The notes: generated by a model not told the origin, from the letters alone. DNA of 64,000 bases from Phytoseiulus persimilis (GCA_037576195.1 CM075101.1:23932001-23996000), one strand, 5' to 3'; numbered from the stretch's first letter, positions 49,701 through 61,552 are shown. A program made the numbers and translations.

Positions 49701-49824
49701 ATCGCATTTGACACCGTTCCTTCGTGACTTCAAACTGAGATATAATCGACGAAAGAGAGGACCATACAAAGAAGCCATACGTCAAGCCAGCCAAGAAGCG
49801 AAGGCGCGCAAAACCGGCCTCTAA
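46710..49824 (+). CDS. PWWP domain-containing protein 2 (PWWP2A/2B orthologue)
   Basis: A nuclear chromatin reader; the vertebrate proteins bind H2A.Z nucleosomes, methylated H3K36 and the NuRD complex. Exons are 46710-46855, 47746-47994, 48438-49009, 49157-49357 and 49598-49824, giving 464 aa; every phase joins. Conserved blocks appear in the vertebrate order. The N-terminal fold has VTVVEALVDVIVVSL and GALLDITN (residues about 17-48). A basic RMRKLRPRKTLCSNC block sits at the end of exon 2. SPIIKISFNNPQGKGTVVKI (from residue 249) is nearly identical to vertebrate PWWP2. The C-terminal PWWP domain is at about 372-445, with GDVVWGKVMGFPWWPGKIL, EAHVSWFGS and FKLRYNRRKRGPYKEAI, which complete the aromatic cage region. 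Low-complexity acidic and Lys-rich segments lie between. It is about 100-300 residues shorter than the vertebrate paralogues as I know them. The single arthropod copy is probably ancestral to 2A and 2B. Confidence 0.93.
47470..47493 (+). repeat. Homopolymer of 24 G in PWWP2 intron 1
   Basis: An uninterrupted run of 24 guanines lies about 250 bp before the exon 2 acceptor. It would form a quadruplex in the transcript. Length is likely polymorphic or assembly-limited. Confidence 0.9.
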
Positions 49825-51550
49825 CCCAATCCGGCGACGTCAATGCTAGTCATTCGTTGACTATTTGTTTGCATTTAGTGACAGACTCTGCTGCAGCAGT
49901 TCGGTTCATATGAGAACCTGAGTTCGATCGGAGTGGTTGTCGAAAAACAAGTATTTCCTAAGTCTTGATTTCCATAGGTCAATCGTTGAACCCATCATAC
50001 GCCATAAGTCGAGTTTCTGAGATATCATCGATGTGTCACGCTCTTTGACGGTGATGGTACTATGGATGAAATTCGCGCTAACACTGTTCTCAAACAAGTC
50101 AGCGTGCTATCCTCCCGAGGAGCAGCCGAGCTCGACAACAGAGCAGAGCAGCCATTGTTTTAGGTTATTTGTGATTCGTTTTCGTCTCAACCCGTTGTTA
50201 TCGGAGAAGATCTTGCCAGCCGAAATATAGTCGATGGAACGGTTTCGGTGCAATCATGGCTGTCTCCGTTCAGCCAAAATGAAGGAGGAACCTACCTTGA
50301 TGAGCTGGAGGTTGAGCATAATACTGATCTCAGCAGCCCCATTGGATATGAGAACAATTGATACTACGCTCTGTGATAAATAGTCGGCTCTCGAATATCA
50401 CGCAGGAGCAGTGTAGGAAGAGGAAATATGAGGTTTCGGAGGTTGCAGCCGTACGAGCAGTTCAAATGATCAGTGCAACCGATGCAGAATACTGAGAAAT
50501 ATCTGCGATTAACGAAGGCATTGTGCCAGATGCTGAACTTGGAGGTGAATTCCAGGTGCTCCTCAGCGGGCACCATGATGAACTGAGACTGTGTGAAGCA
50601 ACTATGCGGGCCTCGTTTTCGAGGTCATCGCTTTATTTCGCCAGGGTATCCCACACTGGGATGGGCATCTCTCCTATATTGAGTCTGATAGGAAGCATAT
50701 CATTTTCTGAGCGAGCATAGTTTATCTAAGGTCCTGAGTTTGAAATTCGAGTTTTCCAGGACCATCCTAGGTCCGGGGCTCTGAACTCGAGCTTGCCAGG
50801 ACCATGTTCACAACAAAAGGTCCCGAGAACTGAACACGGATCGCTACGAGTATTGTGAATGCGCTGTCTTATCTATTGTGGGAGACAGTTCGCGAAAAAC
50901 AGAAATCTGACAATGGATAGAAACATACAAGTCAATATGTCAATGTTCCTTCGAAAGACCTCCAAAGTTTGGATCACTGCCGCGGAGCGTCGATTAAAGC
51001 AGACATGTATTATGATGAACATAATGATGAGTGATTGCGTACCCGAAAGTGTGATTGCTTGGCTTGCTATGAGAAAATGGTTTCATCGCATCAAACTGTG
51101 AACTGGTAAAGGGAAGCGATGACAGATGCAATGGAGAGATTGATGATTGGAATGCCGGATCACTTCAGCATCCGGTTTCGTCTGGCTGGTGTGATCGGTC
51201 TTTTTTTACGAATCGGGTTTTGTCTAATGTAAAAAGTGAAACTTTTAGATATAGGTGAAGACCAAATAAGTCTAGTGTATAACAAATTTTAGTACCTAAA
51301 CAATTGTATTCAACTCGAATAAACTCAAAATTTTCTTCAAAAGACAAAGCCGTAGCTCAGACTAGTTCGAACCCCCGATCGGATACCAGGCGAGATGAAA
51401 TCCAAGATCGTGAGGAATGGATTTGTACAAGGGGTGTCGTCTCTGCCGACTTCGCTGGCCGTTGTTCCTTGCGTCAACCGCCCTGCTAGAATGGGTTTAC
51501 TATCCTAGATCGAACGGCTCCGACATCTGTGGTTGAATCTGACTCAATAA
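49825..51550. other. Intergenic between PWWP2 and the COX8-like gene
   Basis: No exon recognised on either strand. It contains a two-copy 40-bp duplication (50730-50809). No AATAAA close to the PWWP2 stop was found. Confidence 0.4.
50730..50809. repeat. Two-copy 40-bp tandem duplication with internal inverted repeat
   Basis: Copies 50730-50769 and 50770-50809 are roughly 70% identical. Each starts GGTCC and has CCAGGACC 27 bp further, so each can fold on itself. Confidence 0.6.
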
Positions 51551-51553
51551 ATG

Positions 51554-51559
51554 TTTATT
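51554..51559 (-). terminator. Polyadenylation signal of the COX8-like gene
   Basis: On the minus strand AATAAA lies 27 bp after the TAA stop at 51586. Confidence 0.7.
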
Positions 51560-51585
51560 TCCATGGCGAGTTCGTTGACTGAAAA

Positions 51586-52214
51586 TTATCCACGTTTCTC
51601 CCCTCGGTACTCGGGAAGGTGGGTCAAGACCCAGACGGGGATGGTGACAAAGCCGGCGAGGATCACGGCCGGGCCGAAGATTTTAGCGACTGGGCTGACC
51701 CTGGAAGGAATTTCTCAATTTTCATTGAGGGGTGCGATTCAGCCGCAGCTCCGCTCGGAACCTTTCGCGCTTCAAGATCGTTTCAAGATATCTCATGAGG
51801 AAGTCTGTCTTCGCTCGTTGGAGGTCACTGGACAAACTCACTTCACTCCTGGTCCGGCTTCGACGTGAGACCTCGCTCCCCGCACGCCAAGACGGGCCAC
51901 CGGGGCCAATCGATTCAGTATTCCGTGCATTTCCACTGTCGTTGATATGCCCTTCTAATTCCAGGCCGTGTGAGATGCTCAATAACAAGGACTCCTAGCA
52001 GACGTCTGAGCAGCCAATCTCTCTGCAAGCATAGAAGGCGCCTGTGATCTTTGCTTTGGGGCGCATCGCCTCAATGTATACATTGAGTCGCTCACGCTCG
52101 CGGCAGTTTTCGAGACCGCGCGAAAAACTGAATGCCGACGGGCACTTCCTTCACCTCGAGCAATCATTATTCGATCGGAAGGACCATCTCATAGGGAGAA
52201 TCGGTTTCTGCACC
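51586..52214 (-). CDS. Probable cytochrome c oxidase subunit 8-like protein (partial)
   Basis: Subunit 8 is a small single-pass subunit of mitochondrial complex IV. Two exons, 52155-52214 and 51586-51700, join in phase (AG|G) with donor GTGAAG and acceptor TTCCAG. They give a basic segment (KPILPMRWSFRS), then a hydrophobic helix and the tail FVTIPVWVLTHLPEYR-GEKRG. The end follows the COX8 pattern FVT..P..W-L-x-H-L-x-x-Y-R, known from vertebrate COX8. An AATAAA 27 bp after the stop supports a real gene. The first exon, with the start of the mitochondrial presequence, is unresolved. A candidate ATG at 52389 or 52386 opens a short frame (MLPPVRSSLVSYISAT), but its donor (ACA|GTGGAA) is weak and it would require GTGCAG|AAA as acceptor. 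Other small inner-membrane proteins cannot be excluded. Confidence 0.6.
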
Positions 52215-52447
52215 CTGGAATGAATGGAAAGTTCTAAGAAAACATCATGATGCGAAGAGACTATGAAGCACTCCCAGGTCCAGAAGGGGTGGCCCCGAAA
52301 AGATCCGAACTCACTGCGAAAACTGATCATAATTCCACTGTGGCTGAAATGTAGGAAACGAGAGACGAGCGAACAGGGGGAAGCATCATCGGACAGCTGT
52401 CACCGAATCAAGTTGAAATGAGGCAATAAGAACTCTGGATCTCCTCC

Positions 52448-52453
52448 TTTATT
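52448..52453 (-). terminator. Polyadenylation signal of SF3B2
   Basis: AATAAA on the minus strand, 50 bp after the SF3B2 stop codon and about 60 bp before the candidate start of the next gene. Confidence 0.75.
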
Positions 52454-52502
52454 CTTGGATTTGTTCATTATGTATACTTAAAGATTCACATACGAGAATG
52501 AT

Positions 52503-55500
52503 TCAGAACTTGAACTCTTTGTATTTCTTCTTGCCGCCCGCGCCCGCCTCTTCACGGGCTTTCCTTTTGTTTTTCTGCTTGGCGGCGTGCTCTGCCACCA
52601 TGTCTGAGAAGTCTTCCTTAGCCAACTGGCTCTGTTGTTCTCGTACAGTTTGCTCATATCTCGCGGCCATGGCACCGGGATCCATTTCCAATTCGCTGGG
52701 ATCCAGAGCCAGCTCGACACCTTTCTTGTTGGCCGCAGGCTGGCCGGGTATATCGTATGTGTGTACCGAGCCCATCATGGCATGCCCGATTCTTTCGGTC
52801 TTCTTCTCATGCAATACCGTGAAAAGCTGGGGAAGCTGATCACCCATCTCCATGTCGGCCTCGATCTTCCTTTTCCGGAGTTCAATCGAATCCGATATTT
52901 CCGCGGCTTGACTGACAGAGCTCTGCAGACCCGACGGTGTGGCCAGCCCTTCAGCTGGAGTGACCAAACCTGTTTCGTCGGGTTCTTCTGCGTCGCTCTC
53001 CTCTTCGTCTTCCTCCTCTTCTTCGGACTCCTCTTCCGATTCTTCCTCTTCCATGGCTCCAAATAGGTACAATTTGTCGATATCCTGCTCCACCTGTGAA
53101 ACACCGCTCTCCTGTGCGGTCAAGCCGAACACATCTCCGTAGAGAGGTTTGCCAGTTTCGTCCACGGGAGGTTTTCCCCAACCACCGGCGTGATAACCAA
53201 ACGAGCACCCCTCCGGAATCGGAGCATTCAATCCTAGAAGAGATTTAGGGAAAAAGGTTAACAAGCGTGCTCGAGACCTTTCGCCGAGGCTTTCCACCGT
53301 CGACCGAATCCAGCTAATACCACGGAACCTGAACACTCGGATAGACTGATGTCCCAAGCACCTACCTGGAATTTTCAAATTCGGGTATGATGGGGGTGGT
53401 CCATATCTCTGCATGGCAATCAGCCAAGGTGGTGGACATTTGGCCGCGTTCGGGCCTGTCGGCATACCCAGTGCCGTACGCAGATCGTCTGACAGATCAC
53501 CGGGCTTCTTCTCCTTCAACCGCGTCTCGAACTCTTTGCCTTCGTAGTAGAGATCCCCGTGCATCGCCAACTTGGGCTTCGTCTGCCATTTGAAGAAGGC
53601 ATCGTGCAGTTTCTGATAGTCGATGTCTATCTTGCCCATTTTCGGCCGGATCTTCTCCCTCTGCTTTGATTTAAGGGTTTTCGCTTCTTCTTTCTCCTGG
53701 AGCGCTGCCCTCATTTCACAGATTCCGGTCCGCTTGATGAAACCAGGGAGATCGAAGGGTGGTTTTTCGATACCTCGTTTACCTTGTAGGTATTTTCTTT
53801 TGAAACACCAATGACGCGGCACGGGAACGGAGTTCCGTGTCGCCTTCAGTGTTAGTAGGAAAACGGGGTCCTTTGCTGTGACGTCATGCATCTCCACCAG
53901 CTCAGGATGATGCACCTTAATTTTCAGCTCAGCGACGGACATCCTTGTGAGCTGCTTGAGCTTTTTTTTGCTCAGTTTAGGGGTGGTCCCGTCATCCTTC
54001 TTCTCCTCGTCATCATCGTCTTCACTGAGATCGGCGGGCTTCTTCCGTTCGAGTAATCGATCGGTTACTTGAGGAATTTCTACTTTCACCTCGGGCTTTT
54101 CTATTCCTGCAGCTTCTTCAAAACGGAACTTCTCGAAAACTTTGCTGAACTGGAACCAGGAAATGTCTTTGTCAACTTGATCCGGGACGTACTCTATTTC
54201 AACATCAGTCGCTCGTTCGCTATCACGGGCACTCTCTCCATCGCTACCAGCATCCTGCAATGAGGAAGAACAGTGATGTGAGTATTCGGAAGAAGGATTA
54301 ACTGAATGACTCCTGATCGCCCTGGAGCGGACTACTCCTTTGAAAACCAAGACTGGAATCACTTACCTTGTTCAAGTTCTTTATGATTTTACGAGTTTTC
54401 TTCCGCCTCTTCTTCTTTTGGTTTTTCGTCTCTCCTGGTTGCTTCGAGGGGAGGTCAATGCCTTTATCGTGAAGGATCTGTTGGACCTTCGCGTTTGCCT
54501 TTGCCCTCGCCGCACGCTCCTCGGCTTTTTCTAGAAGATCCAAGTTCTTCCGGATAACTTCGTCCATAGCATGACTCCTGCTATTGGAGTCATCTTCGAT
54601 CGAAGCATCGTTCGATCTCGGTCTGTCTTCCCGAGTCGGCGGGCTTTCCGATGTTGCGCTCCGACTATCCGTGACCTCACGCGCAGAACTTCGCGACTCA
54701 CCCGGATCGGGACTTCGAGATGCCTCAACTTCAACACCGCGGGAAGCTTCCTGTTGAGGGCTCCGAGATGCTTCTCGACAAGGGCTTCGAGATGCCTCCC
54801 GATTAGGACTACGAGAAGTTTCCTGTGAAGGGCTGCCCGGAACCTCTGGAACAGGACTCTGCGAGGCTCCCGCATCTGAACTGTGAGAGGCTCGTTGGTC
54901 GGGACTCTGTGAAGTTTCTTGGTCGGGGCTCGGAGAGGCTCGTCGGTCTGGGCTTTGTGAGCCTTGTTGGCCAGAACTGTCTTCGTCGCGCTGCATAGGG
55001 CTTTTGGAATCTTCTCGGGCGGGGCTCTCCAGCGCCTCCCGAGGTGGGCTGTCGACAGTTTCTTCATCCATGGGAGGGGGCTGAACCTCGTCCCGCGAAG
55101 ACGGGTCGTCATACGATGGCTGACTGTCGGCTTCCGCCTGTTCAGTCTGCATGGGTTCATCTGAGTTTTCATCATTTGAAGTAGAACCGCTCTTATCGCT
55201 CGCCGCCGGGGGCTCCGGTTCTCCTGGTGAGGGTGGATCCTCGTTCGAATCAACCGGGAACGCGCGCTCCGGAGCACTGTCATCGTCGGGCAACTCTCGG
55301 GATCCGGGAGATGACTCAACAGCTTCCGGCGCCTTCGGAGAGGTTTCCACCGTTTCATCCGATCCCTCGGATTGCTCATTGTCCAACTGTTATGGGAAGT
55401 AAGATTCAGTCATTATGGCTCGGATTGAGCTAAACCATCCGCATATCATACGTGCAGGCTCCAGTTCGAGATGACTTATCGAAGAACGATACTGTTTTAT

Positions 55501-55839
55501 ATTCAAAACCATTCATTCTCTCCCGTCGAGATTCGGAGATGAAACATTACCCGGTTGACAGTGTCAATACATCAATTTCGAAGGATCATTACCCCACCCT
55601 ACCTGTGCAATGAGGTGATTCTTCAGCCTCTGTGCGAGGTCGGCTTTGAGACCTAAAAGAGGAGAAAGCTCAAGGTATTCCGGAGTCGTGAGTCTCTACA
55701 CTTTTTGTCTTGTTCCCCTTGTTCCATAACGAAATCGGCTCGCGAACTCACCAGAGGTGGACAGGCCGAGTTGTCCGAGTTGAGCTTTCAACTCGACCAC
55801 TTTCAACTTATCAACCGCTCGCAGCTGGTCGTCACTCAT
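52503..55839 (-). CDS. SF3B2: Splicing factor 3B subunit 2 (SF3B2/SAP145)
   Basis: A core subunit of the U2 snRNP SF3b complex, which with SF3B4 contacts pre-mRNA near the branch site. Exons are 55752-55839, 55603-55652, 54367-55386, 53366-54254 and 52503-53233, giving 925 aa (human 895), all in phase. Residues 1-46 are a SAP domain (LKVVELKAQLGQLGLSTSG). Residues 47-350 are acidic, Ser/Pro-rich and disordered, with twelve SP octapeptides. A Lys-rich segment (KNQKKKRRKKTRK) follows. The DUF382 region is at about 488-615 (DVTAKDPVFLLTLKATRNSV, HWCFKRKYLQGKRGIEKPPF). The PSP region has PPPWLIAMQRYGPPPSYPNL and AGGWGKPPVDETGKPLYGDV. An acidic Glu run, then LFTVL, MMGSVHTYDI and the invariant tail KEDFSDMVAEHAAKQK...KYKEFKF complete the family layout. 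Start chosen at the only ATG before the SAP domain. Confidence 0.97.
54673..54960 (-). repeat. In-frame 24-bp tandem repeat (12 SP octapeptides) within SF3B2
   Basis: Residues 189-284 of SF3B2 divide into twelve consecutive octapeptides of form S-x-S-P-x-x-x-A, for example SRSPNREA, SRSPCREA and SRSPQQEA. No unit breaks the 24-nt period. The SP and RS-like steps are potential kinase sites. Confidence 0.85.
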
Positions 55840-58600
55840 GATTGAGACCACCTTTATCAAAAACTGGAGTGAAATTCGTCGATGGTTGTGAATTCAAGCG
55901 GCTTACAATTGTATAACAACAAATTCGCAACATGCTCTGCGTCTGCTCTCTGCCGGCGGGCCGCTGATTGTTTCGGTGTTGCGATGCGACTGCCTGTTAT
56001 TTGAGCGGCTCGCACCGTGGAACTGGCGGCTTTTTTGAAAATATACCCGAGCGAAACTCCATCACTCAATCGGACCCGTTTCAAAAATTTTGTATCCCCG
56101 AACCTTGTGGCTCCAGCACAATGGACAGAATCGTGAGAAACCTTCGAGCTCATAGCTGTCCATGGCTCTGGGGCGGCGCGGCGAAACTACCTGGGTCTTC
56201 AGATCAGTTGAACTCGTGAGCGATTATCTCCTCGACTCCCAGTCGCCAAGTCGTCAATTTCGTTCTAAGCTAGTCGCAGTCCTTTCAAGTCCGCTGAAAT
56301 GACCAGTCATCGCTGGTGATCATCTGTTCCGATGCGTTCGGACACGCTATCTCAGGCGATAGTTCGACACCAACCGGTGACTCGAGGGATTTCTCTGATA
56401 CTCTGTCATCACGCAAGATTTTAATTGGGTGAAGAGGGCGGGTTTCTAGCGTTAGGACAGAGAGTTCCCCAAGGTCACAGGAAGCAATTCCAGGATTAAC
56501 GGAGGAACGAGTTCCATCATGAGTTCACAAATCACCGAATGCTCCGAGGGCCTTTCCGCACCACGGATGCGAGTGAAAATGTTGAGACGTATCCTCAAGA
56601 GGCAAGCCAGACTTCGAATCCGGTCCGAATCAGATTAATTTTGTGTATTTTTCTGCGGCATACACGAAGAAACGGCGCATGGTGGTTGCCCAGCTTGGCG
56701 GGGTCCATGCCTTCAACTCCTTTTCGGCTGAAGTCGAGATAACATCAGCTGACCGGTTTCTTCAAGAGCGGATCAGACACGCGAGTCTCGGGAGCTCTTG
56801 AATGAACGGAAAGCCTCCCCTACGATCCCCGCATCGGATGAGACTTCATAATCTCACAAGAATCCACGCATCACAATTCTTTGAGAAACATCAATCAGCA
56901 ACATGCTTTTCCTGTGACCGGGAGAAACCATGAGGCCATACCGTGCAGTTAGATGATTAAATCGGTGCAATCATAAACTTCGGCGCAGCAAGGGGTGCGC
57001 GGAAGACGAAGTCCATCATGCTTTCTCGGAAAAACGGTACGGTGGTCAGCAAAGTAAAAATTCTGGAGCTGCAGGGAGCTCCGAGGATCTTCGATCGCTC
57101 GTTCGAAGGAGTGTGGACAGGAGAAGAATCAACACCGGAGTGTGCATCGCCATGAGGAGCACTGATCGGTGGAGGGCACTGAGGGAGAAATTGCGACAAC
57201 AGTCACTCGAGAATGCTCCAAATTGGACGGATTTCCTGCGCCTCCATCCGGCTGAGTTGTGATCGCCTGGAGAATCTCCTGACTCCAGGGGGAAATAAGC
57301 GCAGGCAAACGCTTTCAAGCAAACCGAGCACGGAGCTAATCGACTGAGGGACGGCAGCGGTTCCGCCAATGGCGTGCGTATATTGTGGCTGCAGGGCGCC
57401 GGGGCGTCCCTGAGCAGTTCCGTTATTTGTGCCATATGGCGGGCTCGTTACGGGAGGTCGAATTGCATCGCGATGGCTCGTTGTACGCGGCATTTCAGAG
57501 TGATTATCCGAGAATGACAGCATTCAAACATCTCGCCTGATTGGTTAGCCTCGGAGATGGAGTCAGGCGCCACAGCCTTGCCAACTCTGCGGTTACGAGG
57601 CATCGAACTCAACCCTGAGCGATGCGCCCGACTTCCAAGGATTCCTCGAAATTTCTCCATTTTGACGATGATGGCGACTCGAATCGCGTTTCGGGATTCG
57701 GAGAGAGAATCGAGAGCGGCGACTCGCAAGAGATTCCGCCCATGTTTCCGCCACAGCGGAGGGATGGAACCGGAAGCGTGTCGTGATGAGAGGTTCAAAA
57801 CTCGGACTTGCTTGACAGATATGGAGGAGCCATCACGGAGACCTTGTGGAGCGAACATTCCTAGTGCATGATGACGGTTCTCCGAGCTCAAGGAAGGTCT
57901 TTGAGGTTGGCCTGGGCTCAGTTTGACAAATATTTTCTCGCGCATAATCGGCACCAGCTGTATTTTTGAGGTCTCGTCTCTGGGTAACGCTCGCGAAATC
58001 CATTCCGCCAGACAACTCCCCTGTTCAGTAGAAGCGCCCGTGCGTCACAAAGACAACAAGCTGAAACTTTTGGAAGCCGACTGAGATTGAGCTACCGTAG
58101 AAGCTGCTTCGAGTGTTTACAAACAATCGTGAGAGCCCGGGTGTTGAGATTTTGCAACCGAGATTAAAACAATGTTCAAGTCGATGCATCGGATCGGAAC
58201 CATCTAGAAAATTTATTTCGCCGATTCAGGCAGCAGTTGACTCTTCAAGAGTGAACTTTGGGGCTCGGACCGAAAACAGGGCATGGTGACACAGATCCCG
58301 ACACCGGCGCGTAATTTCCCATAGATTTATCCTGATTGTAAATCAGAGCATAGGGCAAGATTTATCGAAGACAGCTGTCGCCCTACCTGGAAACCAGCCG
58401 CCGAAAGAGAGGAGATTCAGGCCCTGTGTTAGGACGGCCGATTTCTTGGAAGTAACGCCGAGAGATTTATGGCCCAGAGCTTTCCCAGTTGAGCTCGTTC
58501 AAGGAAGTACACTTGTGGATTGTGTGAGTATCATAGCACGGACCACAGCCTCAAGTGCTGACAACAGGTTTCGAGGTGTTGTTGTGAAGCTTTGTGTACC
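55840..58600. other. SF3B2 5' flank and intergenic
   Basis: The SF3B2 promoter must lie just above 55840; no TATA box is evident. ORFs on the minus strand at 57046-57435, 57203-57523 and 57448-57954 overlap in different registers and might be a frameshifted remnant, but none resembles a known family. Confidence 0.35.
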
Positions 58601-58849
58601 TCATCTGTCGTCCGGCTCTTCGCTGGCGGAGCCCAGCGACGGATTGAGAGCGCTGAAATTATTGGCAACAAGCCGGTCAGGCTTGTCTAGGGCACCCAAG
58701 GTAACTTGAAAAACATCACCTGCGCTCGACCCATAATCGCTTGCCTGATGGTTGGTTTGCCGACTGCGCGTCGCGTCTACTTCTGTCCATTTTGGTCGGA
58801 CAGCGGCTACGATACAGACAACAGGCGTCACAGCGATCGGCAAATTCCG

Positions 58850-60190
58850 CCGAACGGGGAAACGAGTTCCAATGTCCAACACGAACTGCCGGACCCCTGC
58901 GATCAGTTCAGAGGCCATCGCACCTGCTCCGATCGGCAGTCTGGAGAACTGGTCCAGACTCAACAGAAATAACATGCGCAATCGCTCCGAGATGTTGTGC
59001 GGGGAGAGAAGTGCGAAAAGTTGACCTGGTCCGTAACCCGGCGCTGATTCCTGTTTACTGGTTTTGCACCGTTTTTGGAGACTGTCTCGATAGCCCTTTG
59101 GAGAAGCATCGCGGAAAGTACGGGGAGGGGGTAGCGTCGGATGCTCTTCCGAACAGCCATCATGCCCTCTGTTCCACTCAATGCCTATCTATCATGAGCC
59201 GGAGCGAATGGAGTTCGTCCCTAAGCTGCGGAAGCGCGAGTTCGCTGTCAAATAGAATGGCTTGGTCTTCCGCAGCTGTAACGATTTCGGAAGTCGCGCT
59301 GTCGTCGAGTGTTCATGTCAGCGTGAGCGCGTAACACGTGAGCCGGAGCTGGGTTCAACACTTCGGAAATTCCCCACACGACAGAGAACCTGTATTCGAC
59401 TGAATGTTTTCTTCCAGCGAGCCTCTCGCATGGTCCCCGTGGCACAACACATGCCAACTTGAGATTGAGGAGGAGGCTCTAGGGGACCTCTAAAAGAAAA
59501 ATGGAGGGCAACCTGAGGAGAAAATAGAAAATCGCGAGGAGGCGGCAGACAGGAACGAGCTTTCTAAACTGAGAGGTCTTCCGAGAGTTCCCGCACCGCT
59601 CTCTCGGGTGGTTCTAATTGGAAGAGTTCTGAGTCGATCACAGTTCACAGGGAGTCAATTCTCAAGACCGATGAATTCCGTGTGTCTCGGCTCCCCTTGC
59701 GTTCCCCTTGCCGGTGCGCGGAGTACGAAGTTTCTTGTCGCTCAGTTAATGCAGAGGAGCCGCGTCGCTTGCTCCGGTTGTGGTGCGCATATGGTCCGCT
59801 TCCATGAAATACTTCATTTCCCCAGAACGACTGTGGTGACATGAATCGTGCGCTCGAGAATAAGGCGAGCTGATGTTATTCCAGGCATGGAGTTGAACTC
59901 CGACGGACTCTTCAAGTTTCGCTAGTTTCCGCGCCCAAACGGTTTGAAGCAGAACGGTCAGGGGTATCCGATGTACGAAAGTCCCTGAACGGAGTTCCGT
60001 CACCGTTTGAGCTCCGAGAGCTGTCAAATCGACCGCGATGGCGCCCAACGCCACCCACATCATCGATCCTGACATGACGGCAGAGGGTATGCAGACACTG
60101 CATACGATTCCGGAACCTGCGGGGAATTGCTCTTCTATGAGAAAACACGGAATGTAAATGAACTGCCTGATGACCGCGGATGAATCCACG
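58850..60190 (-). pseudogene. Possible chemoreceptor-like (gustatory receptor type) gene fragments
   Basis: Three minus-strand coding-like segments lie in order. The first (60190 down to about 59870), after acceptor GACTTGCAG, has alternating hydrophobic helices (SGSMMWVALGAIAVDLTALG) and ends ARKLAKLEESVGVQLH. The second (about 59310 to 59190) reads TSEIVTAAEDQAILFDSEL. The third (about 58980 to 58850) starts MLFLLSLDQFSRLPIGAGAM. The pattern of membrane helices, an amphipathic loop and a C-terminal FxRLPxG-like stretch resembles divergent arthropod gustatory receptors. The canonical TYhhhhhQF motif is absent and the joins are not proven. It may be a pseudogene or a chance set of ORFs. Confidence 0.22.
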
Positions 60191-60877
60191 AATGACGACC
60201 ACTGCAAGTCAGGCTCGAGGTGAAATTTCAGGGACGAAATGATTGAGAGATTTCGGGGAGCGTCGAATGTTTTCTGTCGAACTGGACTCTATAATTCTCC
60301 TCACAGACTCGCCAGCAGCCAGGACGAGGGCGGACAGAACACTTTTCCGTGCTTTATTGCTTTCCTGACAACCCGCCTGTCGTCTACCGATGTCCGTGGT
60401 GCTCTCGATGCCGGTGTTTGCTGATCCAAACAATCACGTCTATACTTCGCGACGAACCCGACCCGACTCCGTGCTGTTGACAAAAACGCGGGGGCTCGTT
60501 TGATATTTACGTGCCCACGAAGCTGAGTGCGCGTACTTACGAAAATACGCTCGAGCTGTAACCAAAGCGAGACTGTGAATTTTTAGTCCGTCAAAGCGGA
60601 GAACGTGGATCAGATGCGGTGGAGTCTACGTAAGGGGAGATCCAATGCCGCGTCGCGGGTTGGTCTGGTGGCTCACGGGTAAATCGGTGCCGAGACCCAA
60701 ACGCTTCGAAGGAGGCCTGAGGAGCGAACAGATTCGAGATTGACAATGACAGCTAGTCTGAGAAAGCTTTTCTCTCAATGAGTTAGTCAGCCGTTGATGG
60801 CAAAGCTGGCACTGTCGCTCTTACCATCAGCGAGCCATTAATACAGACGATGCCTGTCTAAACTGTTGCTTCTTCCT

Positions 60878-60902
60878 CGTTCGTTCGCTCGCTCGCTCGC
60901 TT
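60878..60902. repeat. (TCGC/TCGT)n microsatellite
   Basis: About six tandem tetranucleotides, TCGT grading into TCGC, followed by a CT-rich tract. Confidence 0.8.
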
Positions 60903-61518
60903 CTCTCCTCCCCACTAACAACCGACACTATTGAAGAGCACTCTCGACGACACAGGAGTCAAAATTGGCAGTCTCCGCTTTCTCGTGCCAGGCCTGAGAC
61001 AGAGGTTCAAGCATGACCGCACCGTCGATTAGCCGGAAACATGGGCATTCTCATCTTCTTCTGACTCTCTAATCGAAAGAAAATCACTTCCCGACGATCG
61101 CGGCCCACATTCCAGGGTGGCGTGAATCGTCTGATTTGAATCGATACATCATCACGCGAACCACATGCGGAATTCGAGCTGAATATTCTCATGTTCCGAA
61201 GCAGCTGCGGCTCACACCCATGTGGAATGAAGTTCGTCTCGATGCTGGAGAAGGGATTCAAGTTTTGTCTCCGTTCAGGTTGGGAGATAGGTCCTCCACG
61301 CTATTTGAACCGGGAAATCAACCGACGAAGGGGCTGAGTGGTCAACGCGATCTGGACAACATGCACGAAGTCTCATCGCCGAACGGGCTCTGTCTCGAGC
61401 AGCTATCCGTCTGCTTGATATCAACAAGCGATATGGTGCGAAAAAACACGCAGCCCTGAACCACAAAATGCCGCCGCAAGTTATGAATGTTCTGCAGCTG
61501 AGCTCAACCTTCCGTTAG

Positions 61519-61525
<7 letters not shown>

Positions 61526-61552
<27 letters not shown>
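61526..61552. repeat. (CT)n microsatellite
   Basis: About thirteen uninterrupted CT dinucleotides in a pyrimidine-rich stretch. Confidence 0.9.

Noticed and set aside
51346-51385. tRNA-like A and B box motifs (GTAGCTCAG, GTTCGAACCCC)
   Set aside because: The two boxes are only a few bases apart and no cloverleaf can be drawn, so it is neither a tRNA nor a convincing SINE head.
54531-55379. 282-codon alternate-frame ORF in SF3B2 exon 3
   Set aside because: It arises from the repetitive Ser/Pro/Arg codons of the real frame; no independent evidence of coding.
60661-60720. GGTGGCTCACGGG stretch resembling a tRNA A box
   Set aside because: No B box or acceptor stem at suitable distance.
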